Source of the DNA: Microbacterium sp. CFH 31415
GTDB taxonomy: Bacteria; Actinomycetota; Actinomycetes; Actinomycetales; Microbacteriaceae
Assembly (NCBI RefSeq): GCF_022538185.1
Contig: NZ_JAKYXC010000014.1
Location: forward strand, 18,292 to 82,291
Direction of reading: 5' to 3'
Length of the DNA stretch: 64,000 nt
Shown: in pieces, positions 32,377 to 39,910 of the stretch
Layout of the letters: each line of letters opens with the position of its first letter
How positions within the stretch are numbered: the stretch's first letter is position 1
Program-made: the position numbers and the translations under genes
Notes under the pieces: model-generated
The model's database searches: none
What the model was told of the DNA's origin: nothing
What the model saw: the letters and a program-made list of their open reading frames with translations, nothing else

Positions 32377-33408
32377 ATGGCGTCGGAGCGCATCACCCTG
32401 ACCATTCCCGGGCCCGAGGGCGACCGCGAGGTGGGGCTGTCCAGCCCGAACCGCGTGATCTGGCCCGAGCTCGGCATCACCAAGCACGAGCTGGCCGAGT
32501 ACCTGCTCGCGGTCGCGCAGCCGTTCCTCGCCGCGAACGGCGACCGGCCGGTCTCGCTCGAACGGTTCCCCGAGGGCGTCGGGGGCGAGAAGTTCTACTC
32601 GAAGAACCCGCCCAAGGGCGCACCCGCGTTCGTCGAGGCGCAGACCGTCACATACAACAGCGGGCGGCGGCATCCGCAGCTCATCCTGACCGAGATCGCG
32701 GCGGCTGTCTGGGCGGTGCAGATGAACACGATCGTCTTCCACCCGTGGGCGTCGCTGACGGCCAACACAGACAACCCCGTCGAGCTGCGGATCGACCTCG
32801 ACCCTCAGCCGGGAACGGATTTCGCGGATGCCGCGGCCGTCGCTCCCGCGCTGCGCGAGGTGCTGATCGAGGCGGGGCTCACGCCGTTCCTCAAGACGAG
32901 CGGCAATCGCGGCATCCACGTCTTCTGTCCCATCGCGCCGGAGTGGGAATTCCTCGAAGTGCGGCACGCGGTGATCGCGGCCGGGCGCGAACTGGAGCGG
33001 CGCATGCCCGACAAGGTCACGATGAACTGGTGGAAGGAAGAGCGCGGCGAACGCATCTTCATCGACTTCAACCAGGCGAACCGCGACCGCACGATGGCGG
33101 GCGCCTACAGTCCGCGCGCCCTGCCCGCGGCGACGGTGTCCACGCCGGTGACGTGGGACGAACTGGAGGCGGGGGTCGACCCGTCGTCGTTCACGGTGCG
33201 CTCGGTGCCCGGGCGCCTGGCCGAGGTCGGCGACCCGTGGGCCGACCTGCTGGCGGAGCCGGGCCGCATCGACACGCTTCTCGCGTGGTGGCAGCGCGAC
33301 CTCGACGACGGGCTCGGCGAGCTTCCGTTCCCGCCGGACTTCCCGAAGATGCCCGGGGAGCCGCCACGGGTGCAGCCCAGCCGCAAGAACCCCGGGAACT
33401 GGGACTGA
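32377..33408 (+). CDS. LigD-type DNA polymerase/primase domain protein
   Basis: This 343-residue stand-alone polymerase domain is of the archaeo-eukaryotic primase type found in bacterial NHEJ ligase LigD. Diagnostic parts are SSPNRVIWPELGITKHELAEY near residue 23, GEKFYSKNPPKGAP, the catalytic metal-binding RIDLDPQPG (about 137-145), TSGNRGIHVFCPI (about 170) and RIFIDFNQANRDRTMAGAYS (about 228). It adds ribo- or deoxynucleotides to broken ends. In many actinobacteria this domain is fused to a ligase; here the ligase is a separate gene 0.6 kb away on the other strand. No Ku gene is seen in the window. The start follows a -10 box by 12 nt. Confidence 0.93.
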   Translation: MASERITLTIPGPEGDREVGLSSPNRVIWPELGITKHELAEYLLAVAQPFLAANGDRPVSLERFPEGVGGEKFYSKNPPKGAPAFVEAQTVTYNSGRRHPQLILTEIAAAVWAVQMNTIVFHPWASLTANTDNPVELRIDLDPQPGTDFADAAAVAPALREVLIEAGLTPFLKTSGNRGIHVFCPIAPEWEFLEVRHAVIAAGRELERRMPDKVTMNWWKEERGERIFIDFNQANRDRTMAGAYSPRALPAATVSTPVTWDELEAGVDPSSFTVRSVPGRLAEVGDPWADLLAEPGRIDTLLAWWQRDLDDGLGELPFPPDFPKMPGEPPRVQPSRKNPGNWD

Positions 33409-33423
33409 CGACGGGGCGCCGCG

Positions 33424-33912
33424 ATGACGTCAGAACCGCGTGTGGTCGACCGCCTGATGGCCCGGCTGTTGCGCGTGCGCTGGCTCATGCGTCTGCCGAT
33501 CCCGCTCTACCGTGCGAGTCTCGGGTGGATCTTCGGCGATCGGCTGGTGATGATCGAGCACCGCGGGCGCACGTCCGGTGAGCGTCGCTTCGTCGTGGTC
33601 GAGGTCATCGGGATGGAACGCAACGCTGTGCGGGTCGCGAGTGGCTTCGGCCGTAAGTCGCAGTGGTATCGCAACCTCGCGGCGAACGGCGTGGCCTTCC
33701 TCAGCGTCGGGCGGTACCGGCGGGTGCGGGCGCAGCCGCGTCTGCTCGACCCGGCGGCGTCGGCGACCGTGCTCGCGGCGTACGCCGCCGCGCATCCCGA
33801 AGCCTGGAGTCATCTGCGGGCGGCGATGGAGGCGCTGCAGGGCGGCGAGCCTGACATCCCCGTCGTGGAGTTCGGGCCGCCGAGCGGCGGGACGGGGATC
33901 GAGGCCGACTGA
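33424..33912 (+). CDS. nitroreductase-fold deazaflavin (F420)-dependent family protein
   Basis: This 162-residue protein of the DUF385 (DDN-like) family has a split beta-barrel that binds F420 or a related cofactor. Recognisable parts are the GRTSGERRFVVVEV strand pair, then KSQWYRNLAANG and YAAAHPEAW. It lies 15 nt after the LigD-polymerase gene and is probably co-transcribed, though no functional link is known. It is convergent with the ligase gene. The enzymatic substrate is unknown. Confidence 0.8.
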   Translation: MTSEPRVVDRLMARLLRVRWLMRLPIPLYRASLGWIFGDRLVMIEHRGRTSGERRFVVVEVIGMERNAVRVASGFGRKSQWYRNLAANGVAFLSVGRYRRVRAQPRLLDPAASATVLAAYAAAHPEAWSHLRAAMEALQGGEPDIPVVEFGPPSGGTGIEAD

Positions 33913-33974
33913 GGGTACGGCTTCCTCCGCCGGTCAGAGGCGGTTCGTCTCACCCCACTCGCTCGACGCGCGCG

Positions 33975-35021
33975 TCAGTCGAGGACGTCGCCGAGGTCGT
34001 AGGCCGACACGGACTCGAGCTGGTCGTACGTGCACGACTCGGGATCACGGTCCGGGCGCCAGCGCTCGAACTGCACGGTGTGACGGAAGCGCCAGCCCTC
34101 GAGCTGGTCGTAGCGCACCTCGAGGACCCGCTCGGGGCGCAGGTGCACGAACGACGAGTCGCGATCGGGCGCGGAGAAGCGCGACTTCTCGCCCTCGCCC
34201 TTCACGGCGGCGCCGCTCTCGTCGCGCTCGACGAGCGGAGCCAGCTCGTCGATCAGCTCGAGTCGGCGGGCGTTGCTCCAGGCGGCGACGCCGCCGACGG
34301 GGTAGAGCGTGCCGTCGTCGCCGTACAGTCCGACGAGCAGCGACCCCACGCCGGCACCCGACTTGTGGATGCGGTACCCCAGCGCGACGACGTCGGCCGT
34401 TCGCGCGTGCTTGATCTTGAACATCGTGCGCTTGTTGGGTGCGTAGGGCTGGGCGAGCGGCTTGGCCACGACCCCGTCGAGCCCGGCGCCCTCGAACTCG
34501 GCCAGCCAGTGCGCGGCGAGAGCGGGATCGTCGGTCGTGCGGGTCACGTGCACGGGGTGCGGCACACCGCCGAGCAGGTCGACGAGCTCGGCACGCCGCA
34601 CCTCGAACGGCTCGGGCTGGAGATCCCGATCCCCGCGCGCGAGCAGGTCGAACGCGATGAACATCGCCGGCGTCGTCTCGGCCAGCATGTTCACGCGGGA
34701 AGCCGCGGGGTGGATGCGCTGGGTCAGCGACTCCCAGTCGAGCCGCTGCGTCCCGGGCTCGCCCTTGGGCACGACGATCTCGCCGTCGACGAGGCACGGC
34801 TCGGGGAGGAGGCGCGCGAAAGCCTCGACGAGTTCGGGGAAGTACCGCGTCAGCGGCTTCGCCCCGCGCGAGCCGATCTCGACGTTCTCGCCGTCCCACG
34901 ACACCAGCGCGCGGAAGCCGTCCCATTTCGGTTCGAAGCTCAGCCCGCCCGGCGTCTTGGCAGGGTCGGGCACGGCGGGCACGGACTTCGCCAGCATCGG
35001 CGCGGGGATGTCGTACGGCAT
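33975..35021 (-). CDS. ATP-dependent DNA ligase (LigC/LigD ligase domain type)
   Basis: This 348-residue ligase seals nicks using ATP. It has the nucleotidyltransferase motif I with catalytic Lys (FEPKWDGFRA, about residue 31), motif III region FIAFDLLARG, motif IV DGVVAKPLAQPYAPNKR and motif V MFKIKHARTADVV. An OB-fold follows (about 230-348), ending FRHTVQFERWRPDR, typical of LigC and the LigD ligase domain. The ATG at 35021 is chosen because the domain starts there with AGGA upstream; the frame is open much further. It likely works with the LigD-type polymerase encoded 0.6 kb away, as separated NHEJ parts. Confidence 0.93.
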   Translation of the reverse strand: MPYDIPAPMLAKSVPAVPDPAKTPGGLSFEPKWDGFRALVSWDGENVEIGSRGAKPLTRYFPELVEAFARLLPEPCLVDGEIVVPKGEPGTQRLDWESLTQRIHPAASRVNMLAETTPAMFIAFDLLARGDRDLQPEPFEVRRAELVDLLGGVPHPVHVTRTTDDPALAAHWLAEFEGAGLDGVVAKPLAQPYAPNKRTMFKIKHARTADVVALGYRIHKSGAGVGSLLVGLYGDDGTLYPVGGVAAWSNARRLELIDELAPLVERDESGAAVKGEGEKSRFSAPDRDSSFVHLRPERVLEVRYDQLEGWRFRHTVQFERWRPDRDPESCTYDQLESVSAYDLGDVLD

Positions 35022-35059
35022 GAGCCCATCCTGCCGTGCACGTCGGACGCCGGACAGGC

Positions 35060-35147
35060 TCAGGTGCCGGATGCCGCGAACAGCGCCGCCGCCTCCGCTC
35101 GGTTCGACGCGCCGATCTTCGCACCGATCGCCGCAGTCGCAGAGCTC
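35060..35147 (-). pseudogene. remnant of a LuxR-type HTH gene (last about 28 codons)
   Basis: Reading the minus strand, the last 28 codons before a TGA give SSATAAIGAKIGASNRAEAA followed by ALFAASGT. This resembles the C-terminal recognition helix of LuxR-family regulators (typically ...AILRKLGASNRTEAAALA). Nothing upstream continues the domain; instead a 23-bp minisatellite begins within 15 bp. I read this as the 3' end of a regulator gene whose body was lost. The stretch is short and the match is by pattern only. Confidence 0.4.
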
Positions 35148-35160
35148 CGGCGAGTCGCCC

Positions 35161-35275
35161 GACGCCGGCACACCCACACGCCCGACGCCGGCACACCCAC
35201 ACGCTCGACGCCGGCACACCCACACGCTCGACGCCGACACACCCACACGCCGGACGCCGGCACGCCCGCACGCCG
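35161..35275. repeat. 23-bp tandem minisatellite, five copies
   Basis: GACGCCGGCACACCCACACG plus a three-base linker repeats at 35161, 35184, 35207, 35230 and 35253. The period is exactly 23 bp, and the last copy is the most diverged. Because 23 is not a multiple of three, no frame keeps a repeating peptide. It lies between the ligase and the AI-2E permease genes, next to the LuxR remnant. Confidence 0.85.
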
Positions 35276-35308
35276 AGCCGGGTCCAAGACGCCGCCCGGA
35301 ACTCCGGA

Positions 35309-36463
35309 TCAGGCCTCGATCGGAAGCTTCGGCCGGGCCCAGCGGGCGGGGAGGCCGGGTCCGTCCCAGACCTGGATGACGCCCCACGCCGCCGCGGCGA
35401 TGGGCACGGCGAGCACGGCGCCCACGATGCCGCCGAGCACCGCGCCGACGGTCAGCGCCACGAGGATGACGAATGCGTGCAGCTTCATCGACCGGCCCAT
35501 GAGGAACGGCTGCAGGAAGTTCCCCTCGAGCTGGTTGACGAGCACCACCACGCCGACGACGAAGAGCGCATTGACCCACCCGTTGGCGACGAGCGCGACG
35601 AGGGCGGCCAGGATGCCCGCCACCGTCGCACCGACGATCGGGATGAACGCGAGGAGGAACACGAGCACCGCGAGCGGTATGGCGAGAGGAACCTGGAGGA
35701 TCAGGAGGCCGATCAGGATGCCGATCGCATCGACCGCCGCGACCGTGGCGGTGCCGCGCACGTACGAGCCGAGCACCGTGGTGGTCTTATCGCCGATGCG
35801 GCGCGCGCGCACGTAGTTCTCGCCGCGGAACGGCCGCAGCAGGAACTCCCACATCTGTGGTCCGTCCTTCAGGAAGAAGAACAGGATCGTCACCATGAGC
35901 ACGAGGCCGGTGACGAAGTTGGCGACCGCGCCGACGCCCGCGAGTGCGCCCGAGCCGAACTGCGCGCTGGTGACGAAGTCGGTGAGCGTCGCGACCCACT
36001 CGTCGACCTGCTCGGGCTGCAGGAAGTCGAACGGCAGTGTCTGCAGCCACGCGAGCAGGTCGTCGAAACCGGCTTGCGCCTGTGTGTAGAGCTCGTCCCA
36101 CTGGTCGCGCACCGCCCACACGATGAGCCAGCCGAGGAGCCCGAGGATGATGACGATCGCGAGGAGCGTCAGGAGGGTGGCCAGAATCGACGGGAGACCG
36201 CGGCGCCGCATCCAGCTCATCACGGGGTTGAACGCGCATGCGAGGATGAGCGCGATCACCAGCGGGATCGTCACGAGCGTGAGCGACTGGATCACGAAGA
36301 CGACCCCCGCGGCCACCGCCACGACGAGGATGATCTGCAGTGCGCGGATCGCGAGCTTGCCGAACCCGTCGGCCCACAGGCTCCACGGCGCGCGCGTAGC
36401 CCTCAGCTCGGCGTCGTGAGATTCCAGGCGCACGGTCTGCGGAGTGCTGCGGAAGAAGCCCAT
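35309..36463 (-). CDS. AI-2E family transporter (PerM/YdiK-type permease)
   Basis: This 384-residue membrane protein has about eight helices in the AI-2E_transport arrangement. There are two helices near residues 40-90, a long soluble segment (120-180), then paired helices with FIPIVGATVAGILAAL (about 285), and the family motif NQLEGNFLQPFLMGRSMKLH (about 320). Members export quorum signals or act as Na+/H+ antiporters; the substrate cannot be assigned here. The ATG has a TAGCCT -10 box 12 nt upstream, so the mRNA is probably leaderless. Confidence 0.9.
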   Translation of the reverse strand: MGFFRSTPQTVRLESHDAELRATRAPWSLWADGFGKLAIRALQIILVVAVAAGVVFVIQSLTLVTIPLVIALILACAFNPVMSWMRRRGLPSILATLLTLLAIVIILGLLGWLIVWAVRDQWDELYTQAQAGFDDLLAWLQTLPFDFLQPEQVDEWVATLTDFVTSAQFGSGALAGVGAVANFVTGLVLMVTILFFFLKDGPQMWEFLLRPFRGENYVRARRIGDKTTTVLGSYVRGTATVAAVDAIGILIGLLILQVPLAIPLAVLVFLLAFIPIVGATVAGILAALVALVANGWVNALFVVGVVVLVNQLEGNFLQPFLMGRSMKLHAFVILVALTVGAVLGGIVGAVLAVPIAAAAWGVIQVWDGPGLPARWARPKLPIEA

Positions 36464-36469
36464 GCGCCG

Positions 36470-36475
36470 AGGCTA
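36470..36475 (-). promoter_or_regulatory. leaderless -10 box of the AI-2E permease gene
   Basis: On the minus strand TAGCCT starts 12 nt before the ATG at 36463, with no ribosome site between. Confidence 0.5.
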
Positions 36476-36525
36476 AGGGCGCCGGCCGCGCCGCTCGGGC
36501 GCCTTGCCGGGAGAGGCGGTGTTTG

Positions 36526-37758
36526 CTAGGCGAACGCGCTCATACCGGTGATGTCGCGCCCGATCAGCAGGGCCTGAACGCTCTCGGTGCCCTCGTAGGT
36601 GTGGATGGCCTCGATGTCGGTCATGTGCTGCATCACCCCGTTCTCGAGCAGGATCCCGTTGCCGCCGAGCAGGTCGCGCGCCGTCGCCGCGATCCGTCGC
36701 GCCGCACGCGTGTTGTGGTACTTCGCGAGGGAGGCCTGCGTCGGTCGCAGTCCGCCGGATGCCTCGAGGTCGGCGAGGTGCCGGCAGTACAGCTGCATCG
36801 CGGTCAGCTCCTCGAGCATCTGCGCGAGGCGTTCCTGGACCATCTGGAACTTCGCCAGCGGTTTGCCGAACTGCATCCGCTGCTGGGCATACGACAGCGC
36901 CGCCTCGTAGCAGGCGGTCGCGTGACCGAGCGCCGACCATGCGACGCCCGAGCGCGTGGAGTACAGCACGGTCGAGGCATCCTTGAAGCTCTTCGTGCCC
37001 GGCAGCGCCGCGTCGAGGGGGACGCGAACCCCGTCCAGAGTGATGAGGGCCTGATGGATGCCGCGCAGCGACGCCTTGCCGCCGATCACGGTGCCGGTGT
37101 ACCCGGCGGTCTCCTGCTCCACGAGGAAGCAGCGGACGGCGCCGTGCTCGGACGCGTCGGGGTCGTCGACGCGCGCCCACACGAACGTGATGCCGCCGGA
37201 TGCGCCGTTGCCGATCCACTTCTTGGCGCCGTCGATCACCCACTCGTCGCCGTCGCGGCGGGCGACGGTCTCGAGCGACACGGAGTCCGAGCCGTGGTCG
37301 GGCTCGGTGAGTGCGAAGGAGGCGGGAACCTCACCGCGTGCGACAGGCTTCAGCCAGCGATCCTGCTGCTCGGGGCTGCCGAACAGCGCGAGCGTGCGCA
37401 GCGCGAGGCCGCCCTGGACGGCGATCACGGTGCCGAGCGAGCCGTCCCCGCGCGACACCTCCATGTTGACCAGTCCGGCCGCCAGCGGCGAGAAGCGGGT
37501 GAGCTCCGGGTGCACGATGCCGTCGTTCAGGAGGTCGAGTTCCCCGAGGCGCATCGCGATGTCGAGGGGGTAGTCCGCGGCATCCCACGCGTCCTGCATA
37601 CGGGTGCCGACCTCGTCGACGTAGGCCTGCGCGCGCTCCCACACCGCGCGGTCCTCGGCGGGGATGTCGGCGAACACCTGGTAGTAGTCGGTGCCGAGGC
37701 GCCGCGTGACGTCGTAGCCGGCGGCGCTCTGGCCGGGACGGGGCTGGAACTCGGTCAC
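36526..37758 (-). CDS. acyl-CoA dehydrogenase, glutaryl-CoA dehydrogenase-like
   Basis: This 410-residue flavoenzyme oxidises acyl-CoA thioesters at the alpha-beta bond. It has the FAD-binding stretch FALTEPDHGSDSVS (about residue 147), KKWIGNGASGGITFVWA, QQRMQFGKPLAKFQMVQERL (about 296) and the C-terminal base-carrying HTYEGTESVQALLIGRDITG, where the Glu of YEGT is the catalytic base in the glutaryl/isobutyryl subgroup. It starts at GTG 37758 behind GAGGAG. A possible -10 TACTAT and AT-rich sequence lie 30-45 nt upstream. Whether it decarboxylates glutaryl-CoA cannot be decided from sequence alone. Confidence 0.9.
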   Translation of the reverse strand: MTEFQPRPGQSAAGYDVTRRLGTDYYQVFADIPAEDRAVWERAQAYVDEVGTRMQDAWDAADYPLDIAMRLGELDLLNDGIVHPELTRFSPLAAGLVNMEVSRGDGSLGTVIAVQGGLALRTLALFGSPEQQDRWLKPVARGEVPASFALTEPDHGSDSVSLETVARRDGDEWVIDGAKKWIGNGASGGITFVWARVDDPDASEHGAVRCFLVEQETAGYTGTVIGGKASLRGIHQALITLDGVRVPLDAALPGTKSFKDASTVLYSTRSGVAWSALGHATACYEAALSYAQQRMQFGKPLAKFQMVQERLAQMLEELTAMQLYCRHLADLEASGGLRPTQASLAKYHNTRAARRIAATARDLLGGNGILLENGVMQHMTDIEAIHTYEGTESVQALLIGRDITGMSAFA

Positions 37759-37832
37759 GACGGACTCCTCTTGGTGAAACTGAATGTCAAGTCACATAGT
37801 ACTCAGTCTCACACCACATCCTCCTCAGTCCG

Positions 37833-38579
37833 TCAGCGCCGAGGCGTCCAGCCGGACGGGAGCGGGCCGTCGATCGCGGCTCGCTCGACATCGGCCGCCG
37901 CGGACCAGCCCTGCGCGGCATCCCGTCCGTCGAAGCCGCCCCGTGCGATGCGCATCCCTACGTCGTCGTGGTGCATGCGGGGTGCACCGCCGCGCCGCGT
38001 CGAGGCGCGCACGCTCCAGGCGTCGTCAGCGAACCCGCCGCCGCGGAACACGCGGTAGGCGTCGTAGCGGGCGGAATCGAGCAGATCCCAGCACCACTCC
38101 CACACGTTGCCGAGGGTGTCGAAGAGCCCGTTGAGGTTGGGGAGCTTGCCGCCGACGTCCTGAGGGGCGGTGACCCCGTCGACGCTGGTCCAGGCGACCT
38201 CGGCGAGTGGTCCGTAGTGGGCGCCCGTCGAGCCTGCGCGGCATGCGAACTCCCACTCCGCCTCGGTCGGCAGCCGGTAGCCGTCGGAGTCGACGTGCCA
38301 CGTGACGTCCTCGCCGTCGAAGGAGTACGCCGGGTCGAGGCCCTCCCACTCCGACGCGGCGTTGCAGAAGCGGATGGCGCGCAGCCAGCTCACGTCGACC
38401 GCGGGACGGCGGGGATGACGAGCCAGGGCCTCTCCGACGATCTCGGCGAGCTGCTCCTGCGTGACCGGGTAGACGCCGATCTCGAAGGGCTCGAGTGCGA
38501 CCGTGCGCCGCGTCCTGGTCCGCGCGTCGTGCAGGGTCACCGAGCCGCCGGCGATGCGGGCGAGCTCGAGGTCGGTCAC
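37833..38579 (-). CDS. FGE-sulfatase (SUMF1)-fold protein, probably not a formylglycine generator
   Basis: This 248-residue protein has the formylglycine-generating-enzyme fold: PFEIGVYPVTQEQLAEIV, then VDVSWLRAIRFCNAASEWEG, the signature GYRLPTEAEWEFACRAG (about residue 99), NLNGLFDTLGNVWEWCWD and RVFRGGGFADDAWSVRAS. The copper-binding cysteine pair of genuine FGEs is missing: the region after RGGG reads FADDAW, and the later RAS is followed by TRRGGAP. It may therefore be a C-type-lectin-like binding domain or an enzyme of another kind. The start is GTG 38579. The gene has no obvious functional neighbour. Confidence 0.85.
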   Translation of the reverse strand: MTDLELARIAGGSVTLHDARTRTRRTVALEPFEIGVYPVTQEQLAEIVGEALARHPRRPAVDVSWLRAIRFCNAASEWEGLDPAYSFDGEDVTWHVDSDGYRLPTEAEWEFACRAGSTGAHYGPLAEVAWTSVDGVTAPQDVGGKLPNLNGLFDTLGNVWEWCWDLLDSARYDAYRVFRGGGFADDAWSVRASTRRGGAPRMHHDDVGMRIARGGFDGRDAAQGWSAAADVERAAIDGPLPSGWTPRR

Positions 38580-38675
38580 GACACCGCCTCCGTGTGGAGG
38601 GTGCGGTGTCCCGGGCTGTTCACGCTCCCGAGCCTAGGACCGCGGCGACGCCGGCGCCCGCGCGAGTTCGGGTGA

Positions 38676-39803
38676 TCAGGACGGCGGGTCGAGCGTGATC
38701 AGCTGGCGCAGCTCACCGCCCCCGGCGAGGCGGTCCATCGCCTCGTCGAGGTCGCCGAGGTGGATGCGCGATGACACGAGCCGTTCGAGCGGCAGGCGGC
38801 CGGCGCGCCACAGCTCGATGTAGCGAGGGATGTCCCGGCTGGGCACCGCCGATCCGAGGTAGCTCCCGACGATCGTGCGGGCCTCCGCCGTCAGCACCAG
38901 CGGCGACACGCTCGCGCGGGCGTCGGGGGCGGGAAGGCCGACCGTCACGGTGGTGCCGCCCGGGGCGGTGAGGGCGACCGCGGTCTCGAAGGCGCGTGCG
39001 GCGCCCGCCGCCTCGACGACGACGGGGGCCCGGATCCCGCGCTCCACCGCTTCGGCCGGGCTCATTGCGCCGACGGCGCCGAGACCGCGGGCGAGGCCGA
39101 GCTTCGCGTCGACGGCATCGACGCCGATGACCTCGTGGCCCAGCGCGACGGCCACGAGCAGCGCGGCCATGCCCACGCCGCCCAGCCCGACGACGATGAC
39201 GCGCTCGCCTGGCGCCGGGCGGCCTGCGTTGAGCACGGCGCCGCCGCCGGTCAGCACCGCGCAGCCGAGCAGCGCGGCGACCGCGGCAGGCACGTCGGGG
39301 TCGACCTTCACCACCGACGTGCGGTTCACGACGGCGTGGGTCGCGAACGCCGAGACGCCGAGGTGGTGGTGCACGTCCTGGTCTGCGCCGTCGGTGCCTG
39401 TGCGATGAAGACGGATGCCGCCGCCCACGAGCGTGCCGGCGTTGTTGGCCGCCGTTCCCGGTGTGCAGGGCAGACGCCCCTCGGTACGGCAGCCGTCGCA
39501 TTCGCCGCAGCGGGGGAGGAAGGTCATCACGACACGGTCGCCGCGCGCGACATCCGCGATCCCCTCGCCGATCTCTTCGACGATGCCCGCCGCCTCGTGG
39601 CCGAGGAGCATGGGCGTCGGACGCACGCGGTTGCCGTCGACCACGCTGAGGTCGGAGTGGCAGACGCCCGCAGCCTCGATGCGGACGAGCAGCTCGCCGG
39701 CACCGGGCGGGTCCAGCTCGAGAGGGCCGACGGTGAAGGGCCGCGAGCGGGCGAAGGGCGTCACGGCGCCGGAGCGTTCGAGCACGGCTCCGATGATCTG
39801 CAT
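38676..39803 (-). CDS. zinc-dependent alcohol dehydrogenase (MDR family)
   Basis: This 375-residue dehydrogenase of the class III-like MDR type has the catalytic zinc ligands Cys in GVCHSDLS and the GHE motif (LLGHEAAG). The structural zinc loop CGECDGCRTEGRLPC (about 95-110) is complete, and the NAD(P) site GLGGVGMAA is at about residue 205. It oxidises alcohols or reduces aldehydes. The ATG at 39803 is preceded by GAGGAGG and is chosen on that ground. A TATCGT box lies about 54 nt upstream, implying a leadered mRNA, unlike many neighbours. The substrate is not assignable. Confidence 0.92.
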   Translation of the reverse strand: MQIIGAVLERSGAVTPFARSRPFTVGPLELDPPGAGELLVRIEAAGVCHSDLSVVDGNRVRPTPMLLGHEAAGIVEEIGEGIADVARGDRVVMTFLPRCGECDGCRTEGRLPCTPGTAANNAGTLVGGGIRLHRTGTDGADQDVHHHLGVSAFATHAVVNRTSVVKVDPDVPAAVAALLGCAVLTGGGAVLNAGRPAPGERVIVVGLGGVGMAALLVAVALGHEVIGVDAVDAKLGLARGLGAVGAMSPAEAVERGIRAPVVVEAAGAARAFETAVALTAPGGTTVTVGLPAPDARASVSPLVLTAEARTIVGSYLGSAVPSRDIPRYIELWRAGRLPLERLVSSRIHLGDLDEAMDRLAGGGELRQLITLDPPS

Positions 39804-39910
39804 GCGACCTCCTCGTCGTCGGCCGCGCCGGTGCGGCACGCGCAGCTCTCCCTCGCACGATAGGCCGTGCACGGTCGTCCCGCGAATCGAGCCGCGGCCG
39901 ATCGGCGGCC

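Noticed and set aside
31761..33581. 606-codon plus-strand frame through the repeat array and the LigD-polymerase gene
   Set aside because: It crosses the non-coding array and runs out of frame with a clearly recognised polymerase; repeat units of 150, 154 and 155 bp would shift frame in a real protein.
35161..35275. Possible CRISPR-like short repeat
   Set aside because: The 23-bp units are contiguous with no unique spacers, so this is a minisatellite.
35022..35579. N-terminal extension of the DNA ligase
   Set aside because: It would translate the 23-bp minisatellite and antisense of the AI-2E permease; the ligase fold starts at the ATG at 35021.
36464..36525. Possible tRNA or small RNA in short gaps such as this one
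   Set aside because: No cloverleaf, CCA end or conserved T-loop sequence was found here or in other intergenic gaps.
37759..37832. TTGACA on the minus strand upstream of the acyl-CoA dehydrogenase as a -35 box
   Set aside because: No acceptable -10 follows at 16-18 bp before the ribosome site; the upstream TACTAT is the more plausible -10.
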